Assembly: GCF_003113495.2 (NCBI RefSeq)
Contig: NZ_CP084506.1
Span: 434,001 to 498,000, forward strand
From: Edwardsiella tarda ATCC 15947 = NBRC 105688
GTDB taxonomy: Bacteria > Pseudomonadota > Gammaproteobacteria > Enterobacterales > Enterobacteriaceae
Length of the DNA stretch: 64,000 nucleotides
Direction: 5' to 3'
Shown: positions 1 to 12,232 of the stretch, one piece after another
Layout of the letters: each line of letters begins with the position of its first letter
Position numbering within the stretch: the first letter of the stretch is position 1
The notes under the pieces: model-generated
Told to the model about the DNA's origin: nothing
Seen by the model: only the letters and a program-made list of their open reading frames with translations
The model's database searches: none
Program-made: the position numbers and the translations under genes

Positions 1-1130
1 AGGGTGATCAGGCCCAGCAGGAACACATGGCCCACCTCGTGCAGCGAGACACCGCTCTGCACATACGCCCCGACACGCACGCTAAGATAGAGGGTCAGCA
101 GCAGGATCGCGCCCCCCCATAGGCGGTCAATCGTCGGCCCGATGCGGCTCGGCGTGACCGCCCTCTGCGTCGGGCGGCGGCGTGGGCAGCGTAGCGGCAG
201 GCGTGCCAGCCAGCCCAGCAGCTGGCCCAAGGGGGCGAACAGGCGATGGAACAGGTGAGTGCGGCGCAGCAGGTTAAACAGCCAGGAGGTGGGGGGCGTG
301 GCCGAGCGGGTGGTCTCCATGCGGAACTTATCCGCCCAGGCGACCAGCGGGCGAAACAGCAGCTGATCATAGGCCAGGATCACCGCCACCATGGTCAGCA
401 GTACCCAGCCGATGGCGTGCAGATCGCGCTGTAGGATCGCCTCGGCCAGATAGGCGCCGATGCCTGGCAGGACGAAGTGGGTATGGCCGACGGTAATCGC
501 CTCCGAGGCGACGATAAAGAACCAGCCGCCGGACATCGACATTATCATGTTCCAGATAAGCCCAGGCATGGCGAAGGGCGCATCCAGCTTCCAGAAGCGT
601 TGCCAGCCGGTGAAGTGCAGGCCGCGCGCCACCTCGTCGAGATCAGACGGCACGGTACGCAGGGACTGGTAGAAGCTGAAGGTCATGTTCCACGCCTGGC
701 TGGTGAAGATGGCGAAGATGGCCGCCAACTCGACCCCGAGCACCTGCCCCGGAAACAGGGCGACGAAGAAGGTGACGGTGAAGGAGATGTAGCCGAGCAC
801 CGGCACCGATTGCAGGATGTCCAGCATCGGCACCAGTACCTTGGCCGCGCGTCGACTCTTGGCCGCCAGGGTGCCGTAGATCAGGGTGAACAGCAGCGAG
901 GCCAGCATGGCGACCAACATGCGCAGGGTGGTGCGCAGGGCATACTCCGGCAGGGCGGCGGGAGCCAGAGAGATACTCTGTTTCTCCAGGCTGGCCAGGG
1001 GTTGCAACGTCTGGTGGAAGCCGATGGCCATCATGGCGATCAGGCTGATGATCAGCGGAAAGGCGACGACATCCCAACGGTTAGGATGCAGACTCAAGGG
1101 TTCGCGGGATTCGGATCGGCGGCTATCCAT
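1..1130 (-). CDS. ABC transporter permease with two permease domains (C-terminus beyond window)
   Basis: The minus-strand frame is open from an ATG at 1130 to the window edge, giving about 376 residues. A GAGGAG ribosome site lies just before the ATG. Residues about 24-260 form a complete hydrophobic MetI-type permease domain: several membrane spans, then a cytoplasmic 'EVARGLHFTGWQRFWKLDAP' loop that matches the EAA motif contacting the ATPase. After a basic linker (about 280-335) a new membrane segment begins, so a second permease domain probably follows outside the window. This two-domain layout is known for about 580-residue NitT/TauT-like permeases. Substrate cannot be told. The partner ATPase is probably encoded beyond position 1. 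Confidence 0.75.
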   Translation of the reverse strand, partial: MDSRRSESREPLSLHPNRWDVVAFPLIISLIAMMAIGFHQTLQPLASLEKQSISLAPAALPEYALRTTLRMLVAMLASLLFTLIYGTLAAKSRRAAKVLVPMLDILQSVPVLGYISFTVTFFVALFPGQVLGVELAAIFAIFTSQAWNMTFSFYQSLRTVPSDLDEVARGLHFTGWQRFWKLDAPFAMPGLIWNMIMSMSGGWFFIVASEAITVGHTHFVLPGIGAYLAEAILQRDLHAIGWVLLTMVAVILAYDQLLFRPLVAWADKFRMETTRSATPPTSWLFNLLRRTHLFHRLFAPLGQLLGWLARLPLRCPRRRPTQRAVTPSRIGPTIDRLWGGAILLLTLYLSVRVGAYVQSGVSLHEVGHVFLLGLIT

Positions 1131-1299
1131 CGGGCTCCTCGCATCAGGCGGCGCCGTGTGCGGCGTGGCCACGCGGGGGAGAGGCCGAGCATGACCTGTC
1201 TCTTCTCCGCAGAAAGTGAATGATGACGCTGCTGCTGAGTATAGCCGCACGGGCGCGGCAGGCCGAGCGATGGCGCAGAAAGGTTAGGCGTTAAGCGTA

Positions 1300-1332
1300 C
1301 AGGAAACAAAACGGGGGCCGTCAGGCCCCCGT
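1300..1332 (-). terminator. Rho-independent terminator of valS
   Basis: On the minus strand a 9-bp GC-rich stem (ACGGGGGCC / GGCCCCCGT) with a four-base loop is followed by TTTTGTTT, just past the valS stop codon. Confidence 0.85.
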
Positions 1333-1353
1333 GTCTTTAGCGTGTGCGACGGC

Positions 1354-4209
1354 TTACAGCGCGGCGATCACCGCCTGCTGTTCGATCAGCTTGGCTTTCG
1401 CCTCGGCATAACCGGTCAGCTTCTCGCGCTCTTTGGCGACCACCGTCTCCGGTGCGCGCGCCACGAAGCCTTCGTTGGACAGCTTGGCTTCGATGCGGGC
1501 GATCTCGCCGTCGATCTTGGCCACTTCCTTGCCCAGACGATCCAGCTCGGCGGCCTTGTCGACCAGACCGGCCATCGGGATCAACAGCTCGGCGCCATCG
1601 ACCAGCTTGGTGACGGAGACCGGTCCCTTGTCACCGGCTGGCAGCAGGGTGATGCTCTGTAGACGAGCCAGCGACTGGATGAAGCTGCTGTTCTGCTCCA
1701 CGCGACGCTGCGCGTTGTCATCGGTGTCACGCAGCAGCAGTTCTAACGGCTTGCTCGGGGCGATGTTCATCTCGGCGCGGATGTTACGTACCGCGATGAT
1801 GGTCTGCTTGATCCACTCCAGATCGGCCAGCGCCTGGGCGTCGTCCTGTGCCGCGTCATACTGCGGATAGGGCTGCAGCATGATGGTGTCGGCATCGATG
1901 CCGGCCAGCAGCTTGACGCGCTGCCAGATGGTCTCGGTGATGAACGGGATGATCGGGTGTGCCAGACGCAGCAGCCCTTCCAGCACGGTCACTAGGGTGT
2001 GGCGGGTGCCGCGCAACTCGGCCTCGCTACCGCCGTTGATCACCGGCTTAGCCAGCTCCAGATACCAGTCACAGAACTGGTTCCAGGTGAACTCGTACAG
2101 GATATTGGCGGCGATATCGAAGCGGTAGCTGTCCAGCGCCTCACGCATGGCTTTCACCGTGCGGTTGAACTCCGCCAGGATCCAGCGATCGGCCAGCGAG
2201 TAGATCTTCTCGCCATCGTTGAAGCCGCAGTCGTGGCCTTCGGTGTTCATCAGCACGAAACGGCTGGCGTTCCACAGCTTGTTACAGAAGTTACGGTAGC
2301 CTTCCAGGCGCTTCATGTCCCAGTTGATGTCACGGCCGGTCGAGGCCAGAGCGGACAGGGTGAAGCGTAGGGCGTCGGTGCCGTGCGGCTCGATGCCATC
2401 TGGGAACTGCTTCTCGGTGCGCTTGGCGATCTTCTCGGCCAGTTGCGGCTGCATCATGTTACCGGTGCGCTTCTCCAGCAGCGCCGGCAGGCTGATGCCG
2501 TCGATCATATCCAGCGGATCGATGACGTTGCCCTTGGACTTGGACATCTTCTGCCCTTCGTCGTCGCGGATCAGGCCGGTGATATACACGGTCTTGAACG
2601 GCACCTGCGGCTTGCCGTCTTCATCCTTGATGAAGTGCATGGTCATCATGATCATGCGCGCGATCCAGAAGAAGATGATGTCGAAGCCGCTGGTCAGCAC
2701 GTTGGTCGGGTGGAAGGTCTTCAGCGCCTCGGTGTTCTCCGGCCAGCCCAGGGTAGAGAAGGTCCACAGGGCGGAGGAGAACCAGGTGTCCAGCACGTCG
2801 TTATCCTGGGTCAGCGTCACCTCGGCGCCCAGGCCGTTTTCGCTGCGCACCTCTTCTTCGCTGCGACCCACGTAGACGTGGCCGTCGGCGTCGTACCAGG
2901 CCGGGATGCGGTGACCCCACCACAGCTGACGGGAGATACACCAATCCTGGATGTCACGCATCCAAGAGAAGTACATGTTCTCATACTGCTTCGGCACGAA
3001 CTGAATGTCGCCATTCTCGACCGCTTCGATGGCCGGTTTGGCCAACGGGGCGGCACGCACGTACCACTGGTCGGTCAGCATCGGCTCGATGACCACGCCG
3101 CCACGGTCGCCGTAAGGCACCGTCAGATCATGCGCCTTGATCTCGACCAGCAGACCGGCCTCGTCACAGGCCTTGACGATGGCCTTACGGGCGGCGAAAC
3201 GCTCCATGCCGCGGAATTCGGCTGGCAGCTCGCTGCTGTAGACATCGCACTCGACGCCGTTAGTGTCCAGCACCTGCGCCTGATCACGGATGTCGGCGTC
3301 GAAGGTGAGGATGTTGATCATCGGCAGCTGGTGGCGACGACCCACTTCGTAGTCGTTGAAGTCGTGCGCCGGGGTGATCTTCACGCAGCCGGTGCCTTTC
3401 TCCATGTCGGCGTGTTCGTCGCCGACGATCGGGATGCGGCGGTTGACCAGCGGGACGATGACGAACTTGCCGATCAGATCCTTGTAGCGCGGATCTTCCG
3501 GGTTGACCGCCACGCCGGTATCCCCCAGCAGGGTCTCCGGACGGGTGGTGGCGACCACCAGGTGATCCTGGCCGTCAGCGGTCTTGGCGCCGTCGGCTAG
3601 TGGGTAACGCAGGTGCCACATGGAGCCCTTGGTCTCGCGGTTTTCCACTTCCAGATCGGAGATGGCGGTGCGCAGTTTCGGATCCCAGTTGACCAGACGC
3701 TTGCCGCGGTAGATCAGATCTTCCTGATACAGACGGACGAAGACTTCCTTCACCGCGTTGGACAGGCCATCGTCCATGGTGAAGCGCTCGCGCTCCCAGT
3801 CGACGGAGTTGCCCAGACGGCGCATCTGGCGGGTGATGGTACCGCCGGATTCGGCCTTCCACTGCCAGATCTTGTCGATGAAGGCGTCGCGGCCATAGTC
3901 GTGGCGAGTCTTGCCCTCTTCGGCCGCAATCTTACGCTCAACCACCATCTGGGTGGCGATACCGGCATGGTCGGTCCCCACCTGCCACAGGGTGTTTTTA
4001 CCCTGCATGCGCTGGTAGCGGATCATGGTGTCCATGATGGTCTGCTGGAACGCGTGGCCCATATGCAGGCTGCCGGTGACGTTCGGCGGCGGGATCATGA
4101 TGCAGAAGCTTTCTTTGCTGGTGTCGCCGTTCGGCTTAAAGTAGCCCTGCTGTTCCCAGTGCGCGTACAGCGGCTGTTCGATGTCTTGCGGGTTGTATGT
4201 TTTTTCCAT
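1354..4209 (-). CDS. valS: Valyl-tRNA synthetase
   Basis: A class I aminoacyl-tRNA synthetase that charges tRNA-Val in the cytoplasm and edits misactivated threonine. The 951 residues equal the E. coli length as I recall it. The HIGH-type signature is 'LHMGHAF' near residue 48 and the second signature 'KMSKS' near 554. The inserted editing domain lies between the two Rossmann halves, and a charged helical C-terminus (about 880-951) matches the ValS coiled coil that grips tRNA. It lies 24 bp downstream of holC and is probably cotranscribed with it, as in E. coli. Confidence 0.98.
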   Translation of the reverse strand: MEKTYNPQDIEQPLYAHWEQQGYFKPNGDTSKESFCIMIPPPNVTGSLHMGHAFQQTIMDTMIRYQRMQGKNTLWQVGTDHAGIATQMVVERKIAAEEGKTRHDYGRDAFIDKIWQWKAESGGTITRQMRRLGNSVDWERERFTMDDGLSNAVKEVFVRLYQEDLIYRGKRLVNWDPKLRTAISDLEVENRETKGSMWHLRYPLADGAKTADGQDHLVVATTRPETLLGDTGVAVNPEDPRYKDLIGKFVIVPLVNRRIPIVGDEHADMEKGTGCVKITPAHDFNDYEVGRRHQLPMINILTFDADIRDQAQVLDTNGVECDVYSSELPAEFRGMERFAARKAIVKACDEAGLLVEIKAHDLTVPYGDRGGVVIEPMLTDQWYVRAAPLAKPAIEAVENGDIQFVPKQYENMYFSWMRDIQDWCISRQLWWGHRIPAWYDADGHVYVGRSEEEVRSENGLGAEVTLTQDNDVLDTWFSSALWTFSTLGWPENTEALKTFHPTNVLTSGFDIIFFWIARMIMMTMHFIKDEDGKPQVPFKTVYITGLIRDDEGQKMSKSKGNVIDPLDMIDGISLPALLEKRTGNMMQPQLAEKIAKRTEKQFPDGIEPHGTDALRFTLSALASTGRDINWDMKRLEGYRNFCNKLWNASRFVLMNTEGHDCGFNDGEKIYSLADRWILAEFNRTVKAMREALDSYRFDIAANILYEFTWNQFCDWYLELAKPVINGGSEAELRGTRHTLVTVLEGLLRLAHPIIPFITETIWQRVKLLAGIDADTIMLQPYPQYDAAQDDAQALADLEWIKQTIIAVRNIRAEMNIAPSKPLELLLRDTDDNAQRRVEQNSSFIQSLARLQSITLLPAGDKGPVSVTKLVDGAELLIPMAGLVDKAAELDRLGKEVAKIDGEIARIEAKLSNEGFVARAPETVVAKEREKLTGYAEAKAKLIEQQAVIAAL

Positions 4210-4233
4210 TCTTCGTCTGTTTCGTCTGATCGG

Positions 4234-4683
4234 TCAGTGAGTTGGCGGCGTCGCCGTGGTCAAGTGAAAGCCGACGCTGCGATAGGCTTTATAGCGTTCG
4301 CGCGCCAACTGCTTTAATGCGTCTTCGTAAGGCACGAAGTCTATCACTTCATGGAAAGCGGTGGCAAAATCCGCGAAGTCGGGCAACAGGCTGATCAACA
4401 GCTCGCGTGGCGCGCTGCCGCGCTTGCCCGGCCAGGACAGCTCCACCGGTGCGCCGAAGCGCGGTCCTTCCCCGGCCAGATTATGCGGCACAAACTGCTG
4501 CGGATCGCGCGCCCACAGCGCCTCGTCCAGGCGCTCGGCCTGCGCCTGGCTGGCACAGGCCAACAGCACGCGCTTGCCGGCGCGCCAGTGTTGGCACGCC
4601 AGCTCGCAGGCCAGCGTTTCCACATCGTCCGGCGCATCCGCCGCCTGCGGTTGCTCCAGCAAATAAAAGGTTGCCTGTTTCAT
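4234..4683 (-). CDS. holC: DNA polymerase III chi subunit
   Basis: Chi (149 residues) is a small clamp-loader accessory protein that links the polymerase III holoenzyme to single-strand-binding protein. The sequence has the typical start 'MKQATFYLL', an alanine-rich helical part with 'LACELACQHWRAGKRVLL', and the 'DFVPYEDALKQLARERYKAYR' region near the C-terminus. It sits between pepA and valS exactly as in E. coli. No unusual features were seen. Confidence 0.96.
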   Translation of the reverse strand: MKQATFYLLEQPQAADAPDDVETLACELACQHWRAGKRVLLACASQAQAERLDEALWARDPQQFVPHNLAGEGPRFGAPVELSWPGKRGSAPRELLISLLPDFADFATAFHEVIDFVPYEDALKQLARERYKAYRSVGFHLTTATPPTH

Positions 4684-4808
4684 CGGGAGTCGGATCTATC
4701 CTGCTTGGTGATGGCCGTGCCGCCGGGAGCGGTGACACGGCGTGGCCGCCCGTGTGTTGGACGGCCCTGCCTTACTATTCTACAGCAATGGCGGGAATAT
4801 TCATGCTT

Positions 4809-4828
4809 CCCCTCCCGTGCGGGAGGGG
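4809..4828 (-). terminator. GC-rich hairpin between pepA and holC
   Basis: Near-perfect inverted repeat with a nine-base stem (CCCCTCCCG / CGGGAGGGG) and a two-base loop, 11 bp past the pepA stop codon. It lacks a following T run, so it may pause or stabilise the transcript rather than end it. Confidence 0.45.
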
Positions 4829-4838
4829 AGAGGCGGGA

Positions 4839-6799
<1,961 letters not shown>

Positions 6800-7900
6800 G
6801 TGATCATCATTAGATATCTAGTACGGGAAACCTTTAAGAGTCAGGTCGCCATCCTGTTTATTCTGCTCTTGATCTTTTTTTGCCAAAAGATGGTGCGGAT
6901 TTTAGGGGCGGTGGTGAATGGCGATATCCCGACCAACCTGGTGTTTTCCCTGCTTGGGCTGGGGATCCCAGAGATGGCTCAGCTCATCTTGCCGCTCAGC
7001 CTATTTTTAGGGTTGTTGATGACCCTAGGCCGGCTGTATACGGAAAGCGAGATCACGGTGATGCACGCCTGTGGGTTGAGCAAGACGGTGCTGATCAAGG
7101 CGGCGATGGTGCTGGCCTTCTTCACCGGGGCATTGGCGCTGGCCAACGCCTTCTGGCTCAGCCCCTGGTCCTCGCTGCATTCCGATGAGGTGATGGCGGA
7201 GGCCAAGGCCAACCCCGGCCTGGCGTCGCTGGCCGAAGGGCAGTTCCAACCCTCGCAAGACGGCAACTATGTGTTGTTCGTCGGCAACGTGAAGGACAAG
7301 AAATTCCACGACGTCTTCCTGGCGCAGCTACGCCCGAGCGGCTCGCAGCGCCCCTCGGTGGTGGTAGCGGATAGCGGCCATCTGGTCGAGATGAAGGATG
7401 GCGGGCAGAAGGTGGTGCTGGATAGCGGAACGCGCTACGAGGGCACCGCGATGCTGCGCGACTTCCGCATCACCGACTTCGTCGACTACTCCGCCCTCAT
7501 CGGCCACAAGTCGACGATGCTGGACCCGAACAACGCCGATCAGGCGAGCATGTCCGCGTTGTGGCACTCCGACGAGTCAAGTTTCCGCGCCGAGTTCCAC
7601 TGGCGCCTGACGTTGGTGTTCTCGGTGCTGGTGATGGCGCTGATGGTGGTGCCGCTCAGCGTGGTGAACCCACGCCAGGGACGGGTGCTGTCGATGCTAC
7701 CGGCGATGCTGCTCTACCTGATCTTCTTCCTGTTGCAGAGCTCGCTGCGCTCCAACGGCGGCAAGGGCAAGCTGGACCCGATGATCTGGATGTGGGCGGT
7801 GAACGGCGGCTACCTGTTGTTGGCGTTGGCGCTTAATCTGTGGGATACCGTGCCGATGCGCCGCATTCGTGCGCGCCTAAGCGGAAAAGGAGTGGCCTGA
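6800..7900 (+). CDS. lptF: Lipopolysaccharide export permease LptF
   Basis: An inner-membrane subunit of the LptB2FG ABC exporter, which extracts lipopolysaccharide from the inner membrane and pushes it along the LptC-A-D bridge. The 366 residues are nearly identical in layout to E. coli LptF: 'IIIRYLVRETFKSQ' at the N-terminus, a first membrane block (about 15-125), a periplasmic jellyroll-like domain (about 130-260) and a second membrane block (about 270-355) with 'VVPLSVVNPRQGRVLSMLPAMLLY'. The start is GTG, which matches the family N-terminus. Its TGA overlaps the lptG ATG. Confidence 0.97.
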   Translation: MIIIRYLVRETFKSQVAILFILLLIFFCQKMVRILGAVVNGDIPTNLVFSLLGLGIPEMAQLILPLSLFLGLLMTLGRLYTESEITVMHACGLSKTVLIKAAMVLAFFTGALALANAFWLSPWSSLHSDEVMAEAKANPGLASLAEGQFQPSQDGNYVLFVGNVKDKKFHDVFLAQLRPSGSQRPSVVVADSGHLVEMKDGGQKVVLDSGTRYEGTAMLRDFRITDFVDYSALIGHKSTMLDPNNADQASMSALWHSDESSFRAEFHWRLTLVFSVLVMALMVVPLSVVNPRQGRVLSMLPAMLLYLIFFLLQSSLRSNGGKGKLDPMIWMWAVNGGYLLLALALNLWDTVPMRRIRARLSGKGVA

Positions 7901-8970
7901 TGTTTGGCGTTCTCGATCGTTATATTGGCCGCACCATCTTCAACACCATCATGATGACCCTGTTCATGCTGGTGTCGCTGTCTGGCATCATCAAGTTCGT
8001 CGACCAGCTGCGCAAGGTGGGCCAGGGGGATTACTCCGTGGCGGGTGCCGGGCTGTTCACCCTGTTGAGCATCCCCAAGGATATCGAAATTTTCTTCCCG
8101 ATGGCGGCGCTGCTCGGCGCGCTGCTCGGCCTGGGGATGTTGGCGCAGCGCAGCGAACTGGTGGTGATGCAGGCCGCCGGTTTTACCCGCATGCAGGTGG
8201 CGTCGGCGGTGATGAAGACCGCCATTCCGCTGGTGCTGCTGACCATGGCCATCGGCGAATGGGTGGCACCGCAGGGTGATCAGGCGGCGCGTAACTACCG
8301 CGCCCAGCAGATGTACGGCGGCTCGCTGCTGTCGACCCAGGGCGGCCTGTGGGCTAAAGATGGCAACCAGTTTATCTATATCTCCCAGGTGGTGAACGAC
8401 CGCACCCTGGCGGGGGTGAGTATTTACACACTCAACGACCAGCGTAAGCTGACCTCGCTGCGTTACGCGACGGCGGCCACCTTCGACGGCAAGCAGTGGA
8501 AGCTGACCCAGGTGGAGGAGTCCAACCTGACAAACCCTGCGCAGATCACCGGCTCGCGCACCCTGACCGGGGTGTGGAAGACCAACCTGACGCCGGACAA
8601 GCTGGGGGTAGTGGCGGTCAGCCCCGACTCGCTCTCCATCAGCGGCCTGTATCACTACGTGAAGTACCTGCAGCAGAGCGGCCAGGAGTCCAACCGTTAT
8701 CAGCTCAATCTGTGGAGCAAGATCTTCGCCCCGCTCTCCGTGGCGGTGATGATGCTGATGGCGCTGTCGTTCATCTTCGGTCCGCTGCGTAGCGTGCCGA
8801 TGGGGGTACGGGTGTTGACCGGCATCTGCTTCGGCTTCGTCTTCTACGTGCTGGATCAGATCTTCGGTCCGATGAGCCTGGTGTACAACGTGCCGCCGGT
8901 GATTGGCGCGGTACTGCCCAGCGCGTTGTTCCTGGCGATCAGTATCTACCTGTTGCTGCGCCGCAGCTAA
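7900..8970 (+). CDS. lptG: Lipopolysaccharide export permease LptG
   Basis: The second permease of LptB2FG, 356 residues. I use the ATG at 7900, which overlaps the lptF stop (TGATG) and gives the family N-terminus 'MFGVLDRYIGRTIF'. A longer frame from 7840 would only add lptF-overlapping residues. Membrane segments flank a periplasmic domain (about 130-260), and the C-terminal block begins near 'NLWSKIFAPLSVAVMMLMAL'. The overlap implies translational coupling and equal stoichiometry with LptF. Confidence 0.97.
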   Translation: MFGVLDRYIGRTIFNTIMMTLFMLVSLSGIIKFVDQLRKVGQGDYSVAGAGLFTLLSIPKDIEIFFPMAALLGALLGLGMLAQRSELVVMQAAGFTRMQVASAVMKTAIPLVLLTMAIGEWVAPQGDQAARNYRAQQMYGGSLLSTQGGLWAKDGNQFIYISQVVNDRTLAGVSIYTLNDQRKLTSLRYATAATFDGKQWKLTQVEESNLTNPAQITGSRTLTGVWKTNLTPDKLGVVAVSPDSLSISGLYHYVKYLQQSGQESNRYQLNLWSKIFAPLSVAVMMLMALSFIFGPLRSVPMGVRVLTGICFGFVFYVLDQIFGPMSLVYNVPPVIGAVLPSALFLAISIYLLLRRS

Positions 8971-8983
8971 CGGTGTGGGGATG

Positions 8984-9021
8984 AGATACGCGGGGCGCCT
9001 AAGGGCGCCCCGCTGGTATCT
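8984..9021. terminator. Long GC-rich hairpin after lptG
   Basis: A ten-bp stem (GCGGGGCGCC / GGCGCCCCGC) is extended by agatac/gtatct with a small bulge. It lies 13 bp past the lptG stop, facing the convergent ampH. There is no strong T run, so it is a likely bidirectional terminator or barrier. Confidence 0.6.
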
Positions 9022-9133
9022 GATGAGTAAAAAACCCGGGCGAGGCGTGAGTGCAGGGGGGGGAGTCAGACTGGCCCGCTGGCGCGATGTCAGTGATGAC
9101 TCACTTCGCGCGCCTTCCCCTTGGCCTTAGGCC

Positions 9134-10285
9134 TTAACGCTTTTGCGCCGCCAAGGCGCTGACCAGATCGTTCACCCCATCGCTCATGTTCTTGAAGCGC
9201 GTCAGGTCGCTACGGGTGACCACCACGAATACCCCGATGTTCTTCTCCGGGATCAGCGCCATATAGGTGATGAACCCCCCGGCACCGCCGGTCTTCTGAA
9301 TGATCCCCGGATGGCCATCCTGCGGCGCCATAGCCACCCAGCCCAGCCCCAAGGCGGCGGCCTTACCCGGCACATCCATCCCCTTCACCTGATCCAGCTT
9401 GGCGCGTGGGTAGTACATCTTCAACAGACGCGCGGCGTAGGGGCTACGCGGCTGCTGGCCGCCGGCCAGAAACTGCTGCATCCAGCGGCGCATGTCGTCC
9501 GGGGTGGAGTAGACCCCACCGCTGCCGATGGCCGCCAGCGAGGAGATACACGGGCTGGCGCTGCGCGCCGGGATCATCAGGCGCGCGCACTGCGCCGCCG
9601 TCGGGGTGTAGGTGGTATTACTCATGCCCAGCGGACGGGTGATCAGGCGCTGAAACAGCGCCGGGTAGCTCTGGCGAGTGGCGTGGGCCAAGGCATCGGC
9701 CAGCAGATCGTAACCCAGGTTCGAGTAGGCGGCGGCGCTACCCGGCGCGACGCTCAGCCGGGCGCGTTGCAGCCACTGCCAACGCTGGCTGTAGGTCGGC
9801 CAGGTGAACACCGCCCGGTTGGCGGCGCCGCCCGGCTGCTCACGCGGCAGGCCGCTGGTGTGCGAGGCCAGATGCATCAGGCGGATCGGCCGCCCCGAGT
9901 CGTTAGTGGGCACTCGCTTTCCTGGCGGAGCATAGCGCGACAAGGGATCGGTCAGCTTGACCTTCCCTTCGGCGTCCAGTTTGACCAGCACCTCGCTGGT
10001 CATCAGCTTGGTCAGCGAGGCGATGCGGATCAGCGAGTCGGGGCGTGGCCGCTGATTGTTGCCGGGGCGGGTCTCGCCGTAGCTACGAAACAATTGCTCT
10101 TTACCGTCGATGGCGACTAGCGCCATGCCGGTGGCACCGCTGTTATAGAAGATATGCTCGGCATAGCGATCGACGGTGGTGCGGATCTGGGCATCCGGGG
10201 TGGCGGCATGGGCGGATACCCCGCTCAGCACACAGCCGATGGCCAGCGCGGCCAGGGAAAAAAAGGGGCGAAAATGAGTATCCAT
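9134..10285 (-). CDS. ampH: AmpH family penicillin-binding protein (D-Ala-D-Ala carboxypeptidase/endopeptidase)
   Basis: A periplasmic class C low-molecular-weight penicillin-binding protein. In E. coli, AmpH trims and cuts peptide cross-links and binds beta-lactams. I start it at the ATG at 10285, which gives 383 residues and a good signal peptide (about 1-27, ending SAHAA). Serine-enzyme motifs are intact: SLTK at 90-93, YSN at 187-189 and KTG near residue 335. Long stretches such as 'SGATGMALVAID' and 'GETRPGNNQRP' match E. coli AmpH rather than AmpC, so resistance by hydrolysis is not implied. Confidence 0.94.
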   Translation of the reverse strand: MDTHFRPFFSLAALAIGCVLSGVSAHAATPDAQIRTTVDRYAEHIFYNSGATGMALVAIDGKEQLFRSYGETRPGNNQRPRPDSLIRIASLTKLMTSEVLVKLDAEGKVKLTDPLSRYAPPGKRVPTNDSGRPIRLMHLASHTSGLPREQPGGAANRAVFTWPTYSQRWQWLQRARLSVAPGSAAAYSNLGYDLLADALAHATRQSYPALFQRLITRPLGMSNTTYTPTAAQCARLMIPARSASPCISSLAAIGSGGVYSTPDDMRRWMQQFLAGGQQPRSPYAARLLKMYYPRAKLDQVKGMDVPGKAAALGLGWVAMAPQDGHPGIIQKTGGAGGFITYMALIPEKNIGVFVVVTRSDLTRFKNMSDGVNDLVSALAAQKR

Positions 10286-10620
10286 GTCATTCAGAACGCA
10301 AGGGAATAAGAGGGGTAAGTATAGTAATGCTTGCCCGCGCTGCACAGCAGCGCTTTTGCCAGGAAATTTTGTAAAAAAGCGCCGCAGAGTGCTGCGGAGG
10401 GTAAAAATGAATGTGACGTGGCGCACATGCAAGGGTAACCTTGCTACGCTTTACATTAGGGACGCGCACGGGCGTGATAGTGGGAAATTTTATACTGTAG
10501 TGCAGTTATTTTTTCCTCTTTGTCTTCCGTGAACATATAATGCGCAGCGGTCTGTGAGGACTGTAACCTAAATCGAACAACCGCCTGCGCGGCGTTAAGC
10601 ACCCAACAGGAAAGAGAAAC
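10286..10620. promoter_or_regulatory. Divergent promoter region between ampH and ldtB
   Basis: 335 bp without a credible gene. It carries upstream signals for both genes. A ribosome site (AGGAAAGAG) precedes ldtB. I see no clear operator. Confidence 0.45.
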
Positions 10621-11541
10621 ATGAAAATGAGTATCCGTGCGCTTTTCACGGTACTTCTGGCCGCGGCTGCCTGCATGCAGTCTGCGTTTGCCGTGGTATA
10701 CCCCCTGCCGGCGAACAACAGCCGAGTGGTTGGTGAGAATCTGCACATCCAAGTCCCGGAAGATAGTAAGTACCCACTTGAGCATTTCGCTGCGAAATAC
10801 CAGATGGGGCTAAGCAACATGCTGGAGGCTAACCCCGGCGTCGACCCCTATCTGCCGCGCGCAGGCCGTAGCCTGACGATTCCGCAGCAGCTGATCCTGC
10901 CGAACACGCCCCACGAGGGGATCGTGATCAACAGCGCTGAGATGCGCCTGTATTACTACCCGAAAGGCAGTAAGACGGTGGTGGTGTTGCCGATCGGTAT
11001 CGGCCAGCTGGGCCGTGATACCCCGATGAACTGGGTGACCTCGGTACAGCGTAAGAAGGCAGGCCCGACCTGGACCCCGACCAAGAAGATGCATGAAGAG
11101 TACGCCGCCAACGGCCAGTACCTGCCTGCCGTCTTCCCGGCCGGTCCCGATAACCCGATGGGGCTGTACGCCCTGTATGTTGGCCGCCTGTATGCGGTGC
11201 ACGGCACCAACGCCAACTTCGGTATCGGTCTGCGCGTCAGCCACGGCTGCGTGCGTCTGCGCGACCCGGACATCAAGTGGCTGTTCGAGAACATCCCGGT
11301 GGGGACACGCGTACAGTTTATCAACGAGCCGGTGAAGGCTACCGTGGAGCCGGACGGTTCGCGCTATATCGAGGTGCACAACCCGCTCTCTACCACCGAG
11401 GCCGAGTGGCAGTCACGCGCGCCGGTGCCGATCCAGCTCAACGCCGCGGTGACCAAGATTATCGCCGATCCGAGCGTCAACACCCATGCGGTGGACGAGG
11501 CGCTGAAGGCTCGCTCCGGCATGCCGGTGAAGATCAACTAA
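10621..11541 (+). CDS. ldtB: L,D-transpeptidase attaching Braun lipoprotein to peptidoglycan
   Basis: A periplasmic YkuD-family enzyme of 306 residues, the same length as E. coli YbiS (LdtB). It has a signal peptide (1-24, ending AFA), a LysM-like segment (about 42-90, '[23 protein letters not shown]') and the YkuD catalytic domain (about 99-240). The active site 'SHGCVRL' places the nucleophile Cys at residue 210. Long identical stretches ('[11 protein letters not shown]', '[12 protein letters not shown]') favour LdtB over LdtA or LdtC. It stands alone, with its own terminator. Confidence 0.93.
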   Translation: MKMSIRALFTVLLAAAACMQSAFAVVYPLPANNSRVVGENLHIQVPEDSKYPLEHFAAKYQMGLSNMLEANPGVDPYLPRAGRSLTIPQQLILPNTPHEGIVINSAEMRLYYYPKGSKTVVVLPIGIGQLGRDTPMNWVTSVQRKKAGPTWTPTKKMHEEYAANGQYLPAVFPAGPDNPMGLYALYVGRLYAVHGTNANFGIGLRVSHGCVRLRDPDIKWLFENIPVGTRVQFINEPVKATVEPDGSRYIEVHNPLSTTEAEWQSRAPVPIQLNAAVTKIIADPSVNTHAVDEALKARSGMPVKIN

Positions 11542-11566
11542 GCCGATGCGTTAGCCGTGATACCAG

Positions 11567-11593
11567 GCGGGCCGGATGGGCCCGCTTTTTTTT
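11567..11593 (+). terminator. Rho-independent terminator of ldtB
   Basis: A seven-bp stem (GCGGGCC / GGCCCGC) is followed by a run of eight or more T, 26 bp past the ldtB stop codon. Confidence 0.92.
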
Positions 11594-11776
11594 CGCCCGG
11601 ATGAAACGCGCCGGGCGGCGGAGCGGAAGCGCCGCGCCTCTTGGGCTAACCCTCTGAAAAACTTACCCACCTGCGAGCGCCGTTTTTTTCAGCACTTGAA
11701 AAGATCGCGAGTGGATAACTGTTGCAAGGCGACGCCCACTAGGTATAATGCACCTGTTTTCCGCATCCCCTTCAGT

Positions 11777-11861
11777 GCCGAAGTGGCGAAATCGGTAGAC
11801 GCAGTTGATTCAAAATCAACCGTAGAAATACGTGCCGGTTCGAGTCCGGCCTTCGGCACCA
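11777..11861 (+). tRNA. leuX: tRNA-Leu(CAA)
   Basis: An 85-nt class II tRNA with encoded CCA. The acceptor stem is GCCGAAG / CTTCGGC, the anticodon stem is GTTGA / TCAAC with loop TTCAAAA, hence anticodon CAA. The variable arm is CCGTAGAAATACG and the T loop TTCGAGT. The sequence matches E. coli leuX, a well-known integration site for genomic islands. Confidence 0.98.
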
Positions 11862-11877
11862 AGTGATGCGATTAAGC

Positions 11878-11897
11878 CACCGAAAGGTGGTTTTTTT
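11878..11897 (+). terminator. Terminator of leuX
   Basis: A five-bp stem (CCACC / GGTGG) with a GAAA tetraloop, then six or seven T, 16 bp past the tRNA. Confidence 0.9.
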
Positions 11898-12232
11898 GTA
11901 TCTGAAATCTGTGTTACGCAAGGTAACTGCCTGTTTTTCCCTCGCCTGCCTCAAACCTTACAATAAAGTCTACAATGCGCGATGGCTGAGTGTAGGTATT
12001 TGGCCATGATGAGGAGATAAAGCAAAGATTGTAGAGATCGGCAACAAGTCAGCGGCGATTTTGGTGTAGAGTGAGACTCTGAATTCTTCCAGAGAAGAGC
12101 GTGTGGGTGAGTATTCATGGTGACGGTAGTTTCGAAGATATGGGAGATAGGTAATAACGTCATTTTAATAATCAATTGATTAAAAGATATATTATTGGCA
12201 TATATCGAAATACATAGAGATAATCCAGAATC
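11898..12232. other. Island boundary region without a recognisable gene
   Basis: About 335 bp whose base composition drops to AT-rich toward 12200, marking the change from core to island. No integrase gene or repeat of the leuX 3' end is visible here. A 119-codon minus-strand frame overlaps the next gene and looks non-coding. Confidence 0.4.

Noticed and set aside
2383..3600. Open frame of 405 codons opposite valS
   Set aside because: It is antisense to a conserved synthetase in GC-rich DNA, has a His/Asp/Gly-rich antisense composition and no ribosome site.
9143..10120. Open frame of 325 codons opposite ampH
   Set aside because: Antisense to intact catalytic motifs of AmpH, with no start signal.
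9134..10285. AmpC beta-lactamase
   Set aside because: Serine motifs are shared, but length and sequence agree with AmpH, and no ampR lies beside it.
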